A DNA stretch of 64,000 nt from [Synechococcus] sp. NIES-970 (GTDB lineage: Bacteria > Cyanobacteriota > Cyanobacteriia > Cyanobacteriales > MRBY01). This document shows, in pieces, positions 19,315 through 26,560 of the stretch. The notes beneath the pieces were generated by a model. The model was given only the letters and a program-made list of their open reading frames with translations, did not search any database and was not told the origin of the DNA. Every line of letters begins with the position of its first letter. The stretch's first letter is position 1. The stretch is from positions 496,001 to 560,000 of the forward strand of contig AP017959.1 in assembly GCA_002356215.1 (NCBI GenBank), read 5' to 3'. The position numbers and the translations under genes are program-made.

Positions 19315-19794
19315 TTATGGAATAAGTTGCACGTTTCGCAAGAGGACGCCCTGACGATTGAGCATTTGTAGCAGTTGATCTTCATCAGGATGGTCCCAGC
19401 CCAAAAGGTGCAATAGGCCATGGCTTACCAACCAACCCAGTTCGGTTTGTAAACTATGATTCTGCTCCTGGGCCTGCCGCTGGGCAGTATCTACCGAAAC
19501 GATGATATCTCCTAAATAGAGCGCCTCTCCTGGGGGTAATGGACTCCCAAAATTATCCTCTAAAGCCGCAAAGGACAAAACATCCGTAGGCTGATCTTTT
19601 TGGCGATACTGATGGTTAAGGGCCTGAATTTCCCCATCATGGGTGAAGCGGAGGGTTAATTCATAGCCATCGGCAGGGGGTAACTCACCGGCTAATTCCC
19701 CTAACCACCGATTGAGGTGATTTTCCCAGGGGGCGATCGCCAACTCTGGTAAGTCTAAACCAGAGTTATTCTCAACAAAAATTTCGCAATCCAT
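19315..19794 (-). CDS. ybeY: endoribonuclease YbeY, 16S rRNA maturation factor
   Basis: YbeY is a zinc-dependent RNase involved in 16S rRNA 3'-end maturation and ribosome quality control. The metal-binding motif [11 protein letters not shown] is at about residues 134-144, and the preceding [13 protein letters not shown] and [10 protein letters not shown] segments are typical. The 159-residue length fits. The ATG at 19794 gives [10 protein letters not shown]; the longer frame to 19875 would overlap the small upstream gene. It forms a cluster with the upstream DUF3285 gene (12-bp gap) and the downstream dgkA. Confidence 0.95.
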   Translation of the reverse strand: MDCEIFVENNSGLDLPELAIAPWENHLNRWLGELAGELPPADGYELTLRFTHDGEIQALNHQYRQKDQPTDVLSFAALEDNFGSPLPPGEALYLGDIIVSVDTAQRQAQEQNHSLQTELGWLVSHGLLHLLGWDHPDEDQLLQMLNRQGVLLRNVQLIP

Positions 19795-19805
19795 AGAATC
19801 GGCCC

Positions 19806-19985
19806 TTACCGGGTGAAATAGGCCAAGGTCACAAGCACCGTCAATAGGCCCATGGTGGTCAAAAAGAAGTGCCAAAGGGACTTGCCCCCTTTGCGCACCA
19901 TATTCCGCATGGCGAGCTTGACATAGGTCGGCTTAGGCTCGGTGGCTTCTGGGGTCTTTTCGGTAATTGTGCTAGGTTCGCTCAT
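19806..19985 (-). CDS. DUF3285 family small membrane protein
   Basis: A 59-residue protein read directly from the minus strand between an ATG at 19985 and a TAA at 19806. It has a charged, Pro/Thr-rich N-terminus ([19 protein letters not shown]), then [20 protein letters not shown], and one C-terminal membrane helix ([18 protein letters not shown]). The pattern matches DUF3285, a small family restricted to cyanobacteria and near ybeY in several genomes. An AGAACC sequence precedes the ATG, so the ribosome site is weak. Function is unknown. Confidence 0.8.
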   Translation of the reverse strand: MSEPSTITEKTPEATEPKPTYVKLAMRNMVRKGGKSLWHFFLTTMGLLTVLVTLAYFTR

Positions 19986-20380
19986 GGTTCTTGGGACGGG
20001 AGAATAAAAAAGCAGACAAATTCTCTCCTCAATGTAACAGTTTGTTGCAAAAAATGATTAAAGCTCTGAGAGGACCCAGGCGATCGCCACCAAATGTACG
20101 ATCATCAAACCTGAGTAGCAACAAACAGGATCATGTCTTTGAGCTGACATATTTAGTTTTTTATTTATCACTGAATTTGCCATTCATAAATCAATCTGAT
20201 GAAAGAGTTCTGTATTTTTTTTTTGAGGTGGCGACAATCTACAAGGCAGTGACTACCCAAGTTTGTTAGGGTAAAAGCATCTGGCTGAAATATACATTAG
20301 AATCAGATCTTGCTTTTTTGGGATTAAAAAATCCCCAGGCTCCCGCAGCCTTGATGTTTCACCTAAAGCCCCATCTCTAC
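19986..20380. other. gene-free region between DUF3285 and desaturase genes
   Basis: About 395 bp with no credible gene. It must carry the divergent promoters for the DUF3285-ybeY-dgkA cluster and the desaturase. One HIP1 palindrome lies near 20083. A T-run at 20212-20224 stands out but no stem precedes it. Confidence 0.45.
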
Positions 20381-21460
20381 ATGGAAACTGTCATTAAAAA
20401 ATCTGATTTCATCCTCCAGCCTTACATGAGAAGCAATAATCTAAAAGCGGCCTATCAAGTTTTAAATACCTTGATTCCCTACTTTTTGCTCTGGTATCTG
20501 GCCTTTTATACATCAAAAATTTCTCTGTTATTTTTGCCGCCGATTATTATTCTGATCGTTCTATTTTCGCTGCGGTGTTTCTCATTAATGCATGACTGTG
20601 GGCATAATTCTTTATTCACCTCTAAGCTTGCCAATCGAATTGTTGGCTTTGTTTTTGGGGCAATCAATGCAATGCCTCAATATTGGTGGGCTAGAGACCA
20701 TGCCTATCATCACAAAACAAATGGAGATTGGGAAAGATATCGAGGAATTGGTGATTTTTTATCGACCCAAGAATACGAGCAGCTCAGTGAATCTGGTCAG
20801 AAATTATATCGCTACACCCGACATCCTTTCATGACTTTGGTAGGGGGATTTTTCTACCTGGCCTTTAAGCCAAGACTAATTTTATTGCTGGGAATTTTTG
20901 ATTTTATGCGCCATGCGTTTAATTGTCTTCGACGAGATCCGAAGGTGACATTTGCGGACATAAAATCATTTCACAAGCCCAAATATTGGGGGACAGAAGC
21001 TGAATTTTGGGATGTTTTCTTGAATAACATTGTTGTCATATCTAGCTGGGTTTTCTTTTCTAATCTCATGGGAGCTGGGTTCTTTCTTACTGTCTATTCT
21101 CTCGTACTCATGCTTGCGGCGGCGGTCTTTATTGCTGTCTTTTTTGTACAGCATAATTTTGAAGATGCTTATGCCCATAAAACAGAGGGTTGGGATTATT
21201 TATTGGGGGCCGTTGAAGGCAGTAGCTATCTCAAGTTGCCTGCGGTTTTGAACTGGTTTACGGCAGATATTGGCTACCACAGCATCCACCATTTGTCAGA
21301 AAAAATCCCTAATTATAATCTCCGTGCTTGTCATAAACAGAATTTGCATCTTCTCGGCAAGGTAAAAACCCTAGGGATTAAGGATATGCTCCATTGTTCT
21401 GGATTTATTCTCTGGGATGCTGCGGGCGATCGCCTCGTCTCCATCAAGGAGTATTCCTGA
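20381..21460 (+). CDS. membrane fatty acid desaturase family protein
   Basis: This 359-residue polytopic membrane enzyme belongs to the di-iron fatty acid desaturase superfamily. All three histidine boxes are present: HDCGHNS (about residues 71-77), HAYHH (108-112) and HSIHH (near 309-313). Four or more hydrophobic helices separate them, and QHNFEDAYAH lies before the third box. The overall layout is closest to omega-3/omega-6 type acyl-lipid desaturases and related carotenoid hydroxylases; regiospecificity cannot be read from sequence. The ATG at 20381 is chosen because the following METVIKKSDF resembles homologous N-termini; ATG 20354 and TTG 20318 are alternatives. It is AT-richer than its neighbours. 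Confidence 0.88.
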   Translation: METVIKKSDFILQPYMRSNNLKAAYQVLNTLIPYFLLWYLAFYTSKISLLFLPPIIILIVLFSLRCFSLMHDCGHNSLFTSKLANRIVGFVFGAINAMPQYWWARDHAYHHKTNGDWERYRGIGDFLSTQEYEQLSESGQKLYRYTRHPFMTLVGGFFYLAFKPRLILLLGIFDFMRHAFNCLRRDPKVTFADIKSFHKPKYWGTEAEFWDVFLNNIVVISSWVFFSNLMGAGFFLTVYSLVLMLAAAVFIAVFFVQHNFEDAYAHKTEGWDYLLGAVEGSSYLKLPAVLNWFTADIGYHSIHHLSEKIPNYNLRACHKQNLHLLGKVKTLGIKDMLHCSGFILWDAAGDRLVSIKEYS

Positions 21461-21547
21461 TTGTTTAGGGTTGCGCCTGGCTTGGGTGACCCTATCCGAT
21501 AAACTAAAATGTTGATGCGATCGCCCTCTGGGAAACAGGAAACAACT

Positions 21548-22480
21548 ATGCGAATTTTAATCATTGGTGGCACTCGCTTTATTGGGGTTTACTTAACCCA
21601 GGTTCTCCAAAAAGCGGGCCATGAAGTGGTACTTTTTAATCGCGGTAATCACCCGGCCCCTGCTGGGGTGGGACAGATTGTGGGCGATCGCCAAGACCCA
21701 GAGCAGCTAAAAACGAAGCTCGCCGGAGAAAGCTTCGATGTGGTTTTTGATAACAATGGGCGCGAACTTGCCCATACCAAACCCCTCGCTGAAATTTTTG
21801 CCGGGCAAATCAAGCATTTTGTGTATGTCAGTTCTGCGGGGGTCTATCTCCCCACTGACCAACCGCCCCACAAAGAAGCAGATCCGGTCGATCCCAACAG
21901 TCGCCACAGGGGTAAACACGAAACGGAAGCTTATTTAGCGACCAGCGGTTTGCCCTGGACTGCGATCCGCCCCACCTACATCTATGGCCCGAAAAATTAC
22001 AATGATTTGGAAGCTTGGTTTTTTGATCGCATCGTGCGAGATCGCCCAATCCCGATTCCTGGTGATGGCAAGCTAATTACCCAATTTGGTCACGTCTACG
22101 ATTTAGCCACAGCAATGGCCGCCGTGCTGGGTAACCCGAAAGCCGTCGGGCAAATTTACAATATTTCCGGCGATCGCTTTGTCACCTTTACGGGGTTGGC
22201 CAAAGCTTGTGCGATTGCTGCTGGCAAAAATCCTGATGATCTGGATTTGGTTTATTACAATCCGAAAAATTTTGACCTTGGTAAACGCAAAGCCTTCCCG
22301 ATCCGAGGCCAGCATTTCATGGCCGACATCAACAAAGCCCTTAATGACCTCAATTGGCGGCCGAAATATGATTTGGTGAACGGTCTTCGGGATTCTTTCC
22401 AGAACGATTACCTTGCCACCGGACGGGATCAGGCAACGGTTGATTTCAGCCTAGATGACCAGATTTTAGAGAGTAATTAG
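21548..22480 (+). CDS. NAD-dependent epimerase/dehydratase, CSP41-like
   Basis: A 310-residue atypical short-chain dehydrogenase. The Rossmann motif GGTRFIG is at residues 7-13 and the active-site region has SSAGVYLPT and a YIYGPKNY segment. The GTRFIG variant and the NRG after the second strand are features of the chloroplast CSP41a/b branch, proteins that bind RNA in plastids and associate with ribosomes or RNA polymerase in cyanobacteria. A sugar-nucleotide epimerase role is the alternative. A CAGGAAACA site precedes the ATG at 21548. It is followed 8 bp later by the DUF1493 gene, so these two are probably one transcript. Confidence 0.85.
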   Translation: MRILIIGGTRFIGVYLTQVLQKAGHEVVLFNRGNHPAPAGVGQIVGDRQDPEQLKTKLAGESFDVVFDNNGRELAHTKPLAEIFAGQIKHFVYVSSAGVYLPTDQPPHKEADPVDPNSRHRGKHETEAYLATSGLPWTAIRPTYIYGPKNYNDLEAWFFDRIVRDRPIPIPGDGKLITQFGHVYDLATAMAAVLGNPKAVGQIYNISGDRFVTFTGLAKACAIAAGKNPDDLDLVYYNPKNFDLGKRKAFPIRGQHFMADINKALNDLNWRPKYDLVNGLRDSFQNDYLATGRDQATVDFSLDDQILESN

Positions 22481-22488
22481 AAATTGCC

Positions 22489-22932
22489 ATGGCCACCAAA
22501 ACCATCACTGATATCTACCGCTTTATCCAGCAGGAAATTCCTGACGCAACAGGCGATCGCCTCAGCGAAGATACCGATATTTTTAGCACCTTCGATATTC
22601 AGGGGGACGATTGCGCGACCTTCATCGAAAAATTTGCCCAAGCCTTCAAAGTCGATCTCGATGGCTATCTTTGGTATTTCCACCATGGAGAATCGGGCCT
22701 CAACATTGGCGGTTTTTTCGTCAAACCTCCCTACAAACGTGTTGATTCCCTACCGATCACCCCAGCAATTTTGTTGAAAGCTGCTAGCAAACGTCGTTGG
22801 AAATTGACCTACCCCGACCATACCCTCCCGAAAAAACGGTGGGATATGATCATCAACAAAATCATTCTATTTCTGGTCTTTTTCTATCTCCTGAATCGTT
22901 TTGCCCCTCTCCTCCTCGAAAAATTTTTCTAA
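22489..22932 (+). CDS. DUF1493 family, acyl-carrier-like protein with C-terminal membrane helix
   Basis: This 147-residue protein has an N-terminal half resembling DUF1493, a relative of acyl carrier proteins. The pattern is DTDIFSTFDIQGDDCATFIEKFAQAFKVDLDGY at about residues 28-60, in which the ACP serine of DSL is replaced by the GDDC segment, so phosphopantetheine attachment is doubtful. A Tyr-rich segment and a basic stretch follow. The C-terminus holds one membrane helix (IILFLVFFYLLNRFAPLLL). It directly follows the CSP41-like gene with an 8-bp gap and precedes the FAD oxidoreductase by 45 bp. The function is unknown. Confidence 0.75.
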   Translation: MATKTITDIYRFIQQEIPDATGDRLSEDTDIFSTFDIQGDDCATFIEKFAQAFKVDLDGYLWYFHHGESGLNIGGFFVKPPYKRVDSLPITPAILLKAASKRRWKLTYPDHTLPKKRWDMIINKIILFLVFFYLLNRFAPLLLEKFF

Positions 22933-22977
22933 AACCGTTTACCATACCTCAGCAGTAGTATTCAGAAAAACGACAGT

Positions 22978-24519
22978 ATGGCACGGGATCTAGAAATTAT
23001 TGTGATTGGCAGCGGTATTGGCGGCCTATGTTGTGCAGGGCTCCTAGCGCGGTCTGGCTATGATGTTCTCGTTTTAGAAAGCCATGCGATCGCCGGTGGC
23101 GCCGCCCACAGTTTTACCAGACAAGGCTACCATTTTGATTCTGGCCCGTCCCTTTATTCCGGTCTCTCCTACAGTCCCTCGGCAAACCCCCTGCGGCAGG
23201 TCCTCGATCTCCTCGAAGAAGATTGCCAGTGGCTCACTTACGACGCCTGGGGCGTTCATTTACCAGAAGGTTATTTTCGTGCTGCCGTTGGTGGTGATGG
23301 CTTCTGTGAAATGTTGACCCAGATGGGCAAAGCTGAGGCGATTCCTCAATGGCGCAAACTCCAAGAAGCCATGCGTCCCCTTGGGGAAGCGGCTACAAAG
23401 CTCCCTTTAGCTGCCTTTCGAGAAGACTTGGGCGCCATTCGTACTGTCGGGAAATACGCCAAAACACTCCTGCCCTATCTCCCCTACACACCACAACTAA
23501 ATGCCCCCTTCAGCCGGGTGATGGATCGCGTTATTCATGACCCTTTCATTCGCAATTGGTTGGATTTACTGTGCTTCATGCTGTCTGGTTTGCCTGCCAA
23601 TGGGACGGTCTGCGCAGAAATGGCCTTTATGTTTGCCGACTGGTATCGCCCCCAAGTGCTCCTGGATTATCCCCAAGGGGGCAGTGGGGCGATCGCCGCA
23701 GCTCTGGTGCGGGGCCTCGAAAAATTTGGCGGTGAACTACGACTCAATAGCCATGTCGCTAAAATCCTGACCAAAAATGGCCGCGCTACGGGGGTGCAAC
23801 TGCGCAATGGAGAAACTATCCAAGCAACCCGTGCGGTTGTTTCTAATGCTTCGATTTGGGATACCCTCAAGTTAATTGAGCCGCAACAGATTCCTCAGAA
23901 ATGGCAGCAGCGGGCGGAGCGAATGCAACCCTGCCGCAGTTTTATGCACCTCCATTTGGGTATCGATGGCAGCAATTTGCCCGACGACTTAGAGTGCCAT
24001 TACTTAGTTGTAAATGATTGGGAAAAAGGCGTTGCTGCAGCCCAGAATGTCGTCGCCGTTTCGATTCCGTCTGTGCTTGATCCAAGCTTAGCTCCCTCAG
24101 GAAAGCACAGTATCCATGTTTATCTGCCCGCCACAGAAGCGTATGCACCCTGGGCAAAATTAGACCAAAAATCTCCGGAATATCAAGTGTTAAAAGAAGA
24201 ACGTTCCCAAGTGCTTTGGCAAGCTTTAGAAAAAATCATTCCCGATATTCGCCAACGCACAGAATTCACCCTCGTGGGGACACCCTTGACCCATGCTCGT
24301 TTTCTGCGACGCGATCGCGGCACCTACGGCCCGGAGTTACAAGCAGGAAAAGAACGTTTTCCGGGCTGCACCACACCGCTCAAACAGCTATTTTGTTGTG
24401 GAGATTCCACATTTCCAGGAATCGGCATTCCGGCGGTGGCAGGTTCTGGGATGATCGCCGCTAATACTCTTAATTCTGTGGATAAACATCTGCAAATTCT
24501 ACAGGCGATTTCCCACTGA
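22978..24519 (+). CDS. FAD-dependent oxidoreductase of the carotenoid isomerase/desaturase family
   Basis: The 513-residue enzyme has an N-terminal dinucleotide fold (IVIGSGIGGLCCAGLLARSG, residues 8-27), the second FAD contact AIAGGAAHSF, and a C-terminal FAD segment FCCGDSTFPGIGIPAVAGSG near residue 480. This is the phytoene desaturase / CrtISO / retinol saturase superfamily. The internal YPQGGSGAIAAALVRGLEKFGGEL motif is typical. In cyanobacteria such proteins include CrtH (prolycopene isomerase), CruE and related carotenoid enzymes; which one this is cannot be settled by eye. It lies at the end of a likely operon with the CSP41-like and DUF1493 genes. Confidence 0.85.
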   Translation: MARDLEIIVIGSGIGGLCCAGLLARSGYDVLVLESHAIAGGAAHSFTRQGYHFDSGPSLYSGLSYSPSANPLRQVLDLLEEDCQWLTYDAWGVHLPEGYFRAAVGGDGFCEMLTQMGKAEAIPQWRKLQEAMRPLGEAATKLPLAAFREDLGAIRTVGKYAKTLLPYLPYTPQLNAPFSRVMDRVIHDPFIRNWLDLLCFMLSGLPANGTVCAEMAFMFADWYRPQVLLDYPQGGSGAIAAALVRGLEKFGGELRLNSHVAKILTKNGRATGVQLRNGETIQATRAVVSNASIWDTLKLIEPQQIPQKWQQRAERMQPCRSFMHLHLGIDGSNLPDDLECHYLVVNDWEKGVAAAQNVVAVSIPSVLDPSLAPSGKHSIHVYLPATEAYAPWAKLDQKSPEYQVLKEERSQVLWQALEKIIPDIRQRTEFTLVGTPLTHARFLRRDRGTYGPELQAGKERFPGCTTPLKQLFCCGDSTFPGIGIPAVAGSGMIAANTLNSVDKHLQILQAISH

Positions 24520-24529
24520 TAGCGTTAGA

Positions 24530-25408
24530 TCAAAAATTTTGGGCTTGGGCGATCGCCCTCCGAAGAGCCTTGTCATGTACCCAACCTGTAAAGGCAGAAA
24601 ATTGGCAATTCCCCCCAGGATCGGCGATAAAAATATGTCTAACACCCATAGGATTCACCCATTCGCGTAGGGTAATTCCGTCCGTAAAAGTATGGCAAAT
24701 TACTGCCTTAGGAAAATCGCGTTCATCGGCGGGGGTGATCCCCTCAACATGCTGAAAATGTTCAATCAGATCGGTGAGTCGAGAATGTTCGGGCGTGGGA
24801 AAAACTGGATTTGCCAAAAAGGCTTTAATTTTTTTACTGACGAGTATGTCGATTGCCAAATCTTGATGACGAACACCATCCCGTTGGAAAAAGTGGGTGT
24901 ACTGTAATCGGGTCGATTCAACAGGAATTACGCCATCGCCTCCTTGGTTAAGACTTCCAGCGATGACAAGGGTAGGAATTTGTTGAGTGATTTTTTCAGC
25001 AAGATATTGGCGATTTCGTCCCAATTCCTGGGCTATTCCCAGTCCCCAACCGAAGGGATCGACGGTTCTCGCCAAAGAAGCACCTCGAAGCGGTGAACCC
25101 AACAGAACAAAACCGGTCAAACGCTCTAGCCAGCTTGGATTTCTTGCTAGCACCTCAACCCACAATACACCCCCCAGGGAAAAACCAATCACTTGGAATG
25201 GAAGCTCAGGCGATCGCCTGAGAGCCGCCGCGGCAGATCTTTCTACGGCTTCAATGAGTGGATCCAGCTTCAAAAAAGTTGTTACAAAATTCAATTCCGG
25301 CACAATGATATGTGTTTCTTGCGTAGCAACACGCTGGGCTAAAACCTGCATTTTTTGATTACCTTCGCCCATGCCATGCTGCGAAAATAAAATGGTGGGT
25401 TGGCTCAT
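24530..25408 (-). CDS. alpha/beta hydrolase
   Basis: A 292-residue protein with the alpha/beta-hydrolase nucleophile elbow GFSLGG (VIGFSLGGVLWVE) at about residues 88-93. There is an N-terminal strand-turn (ILFSQHGMGEGNQK) in place of the usual HG-containing oxyanion loop and a later GDGVIPVESTRL segment with the likely acid residue. The C-terminal half (TDGITLREWVNPMGVRHIFIADPGGNCQFSAFTGW) looks like a separate small domain with a candidate catalytic His at the end (VHDKAL). The ATG at 25408 gives MSQPTILFSQ; the longer frame to 25456 reaches into the repeat region. Substrate unknown. Confidence 0.75.
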   Translation of the reverse strand: MSQPTILFSQHGMGEGNQKMQVLAQRVATQETHIIVPELNFVTTFLKLDPLIEAVERSAAAALRRSPELPFQVIGFSLGGVLWVEVLARNPSWLERLTGFVLLGSPLRGASLARTVDPFGWGLGIAQELGRNRQYLAEKITQQIPTLVIAGSLNQGGDGVIPVESTRLQYTHFFQRDGVRHQDLAIDILVSKKIKAFLANPVFPTPEHSRLTDLIEHFQHVEGITPADERDFPKAVICHTFTDGITLREWVNPMGVRHIFIADPGGNCQFSAFTGWVHDKALRRAIAQAQNF

Positions 25409-25467
25409 GGTGCAATCGGATGATGAGTTGTACTTTGGTCGGAATTCCATTTCCAATATATTAGACA

Positions 25468-25500
25468 GGCGATCGCCTCCTAAATTTCTCTAGAAGGCGA
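25468..25500. repeat. 33-bp repeat copy R1 next to hicB
   Basis: GGCGATCGCC followed by TCCTAAATTTCTCT and AGAAGGCGA. It matches copies R2 and R3 at 29 of 33 positions. It ends 2 bp before the stop codon of the downstream hicB. The outer GGCGA/TCGCC ends can pair. Confidence 0.75.
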
Positions 25501-25502
25501 GA

Positions 25503-25727
25503 TTATGCAGCAGGCTGGAGGGTCATGGGCTGGGGGATAGGCTGTCCTTCTAGTACCCAACTTTCGAGATACATCTCAATCACTTCCTCTCCATTCCGAA
25601 TCGCTTCTTCACGACTTTTACCATGGGTACAAGGCATCACCACGAGATCAATAAATTCAGGAATAGTCACTAAAAATAATTGATCTTCTTCTGACCATTG
25701 AATCATCATGCTGTATTGATACATCAT
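25503..25727 (-). CDS. hicB: HicB family antitoxin
   Basis: A 74-residue protein with the HicB partial RNase-H-like fold: a first strand MIQWSEEDQLFLVTIPEF, the conserved MPCTHGKSREEAIRNGEEVIEMYLESW at about residues 31-57, and a short Pro-rich tail. HicB neutralises the HicA mRNA interferase and often represses its own operon. No C-terminal ribbon-helix-helix or HTH domain is present in this short form. It follows hicA by 2 bp on the same strand. It ends 2 bp from repeat copy R1. Confidence 0.85.
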   Translation of the reverse strand: MMYQYSMMIQWSEEDQLFLVTIPEFIDLVVMPCTHGKSREEAIRNGEEVIEMYLESWVLEGQPIPQPMTLQPAA

Positions 25728-25729
25728 TC

Positions 25730-25945
25730 TCAGTCATCTCCTAATTGTTCTAATTCTGCCAAAAGTTGCTTCAGCTGCTTTTCTAAATAAAATGGGACAT
25801 CACTACCATCTTTGCCCGAAATTGTTAGGGTTTTCCGCAATTTGGGATGTTTCCAACGTTCATAACTCCCTTTTCTTCGTTTTGGCAAACAGACAAAGCC
25901 GATACGAGCAATTTCTGCTTTTAATTCCCTGATTTTTCTTGGCAT
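25730..25945 (-). CDS. hicA: HicA family toxin-like protein lacking the usual active-site histidine
   Basis: A 71-residue protein with the double-stranded RNA-binding-like HicA/YcfA pattern: a leading helix, IGFVCLPKRRKGSYERWKHP at about residues 16-35, a strand TLTISGKDG and a closing helix VPFYLEKQLKQLLAEL. HicA toxins cleave mRNA using a histidine in a GSH motif. Here the motif reads GSY, so the protein may be inactive or a variant. It is the first gene of a two-gene operon with hicB, in the common hicA-hicB order. Confidence 0.75.
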   Translation of the reverse strand: MPRKIRELKAEIARIGFVCLPKRRKGSYERWKHPKLRKTLTISGKDGSDVPFYLEKQLKQLLAELEQLGDD

Positions 25946-25992
25946 ATTGACTCTAGATTCCCTTCTTCCCAGTCTATCTCAGGTCTTAATAT

Positions 25993-26025
25993 GGCGATCG
26001 CCCCCCAGATTTCTCCAGAAGGCGA
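25993..26025. repeat. 33-bp repeat copy R2
   Basis: GGCGATCGCCCCCCAGATTT with CTCCAGAAGGCGA. It is identical to R3 over 33 bp. It lies between the two hic operons and ends 1 bp from the terminal stop codon of the broken hicA copy. Confidence 0.8.
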
Positions 26026-26026
26026 G

Positions 26027-26233
26027 CTAAAGATCGTTTTCAGTTAGTCCTGCATCCTTGAGAATGCCTCGAAGTGTACCTGTAGGTAAATCTCGATTTC
26101 CATGAATAGGAATCACAATAATTTTTGGGCTATTGGTTTTTGTGTAAACGTAGTGACTTCCCCTAACTCTGGCCAATTGCTACCCTAATTTTTCAAGAAC
26201 TTTACAGAGCTTTTTTCCTGAGATTTGTTTCAT
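26027..26233 (-). pseudogene. hicA: hicA toxin gene broken by an in-frame stop
   Basis: Reading from the ATG at 26233, the frame encodes a clear HicA: MKQISGKKLCKVLEKLG, then a TAG at codon 18 (26180-26182), then QLARVRGSHYVYTKTN, IIVIPIHGNRDLPTGTLR and ILKDAGLTENDL to a TAG at 26027. HicA proteins have Trp after LG at this point (usually GWQL), so one base change TGG to TAG explains the stop. The active-site GSH is intact. The start overlaps the hicB stop by ATGA. Loss of the toxin with retention of the antitoxin frame is a common decay path for such operons. Confidence 0.8.
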
Positions 26234-26430
26234 ACAGAAATCTCAACTAATTGCTGGGTTTCGGTGGGAAATTCTTGTTCATTAGCAACTTCTAACCAGC
26301 ATTCAATTGCCTCTTTTACCATTTCCATCACATGATCATAGCTTTCACCCCATGTATGGCAACCCTCTAATGCAGGCACGCTGGCACACCAAACATCTTC
26401 TTCCTGCCAAACAATGACTTTTAATTTCAT
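26230..26430 (-). CDS. hicB: HicB family antitoxin (second copy)
   Basis: A 66-residue HicB-type protein: a leading strand MKLKVIVWQEEDVWCASVPALEGCHTWG and the helix SYDHVMEMVKEAIECWLEVA, then a short acidic tail. The order here is hicB before hicA, the reverse of the operon at 25503-25945, so the two loci are not simple duplicates. Its partner toxin is interrupted by a stop codon. The gene stays open and intact. Confidence 0.85.
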   Translation of the reverse strand: MKLKVIVWQEEDVWCASVPALEGCHTWGESYDHVMEMVKEAIECWLEVANEQEFPTETQQLVEISV

Positions 26431-26477
26431 CGGAATTTTTAAGAGATTCTATATCGCTATTGTATTCGATCAATAAT

Positions 26478-26510
26478 GGCGATCGCCCCCCAGATTTCTC
26501 CAGAAGGCGA
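26478..26510. repeat. 33-bp repeat copy R3
   Basis: Identical to R2 over 33 bp and continued by TCGCC, so this copy ends in a second HIP1 palindrome. It lies upstream of the second hic operon and about 50 bp from the carB stop. Confidence 0.8.
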
Positions 26511-26560
26511 TCGCCTAGCGTCTCCTTAAGAGATCGCCATAAATTTATTTGAAGCAAAGA

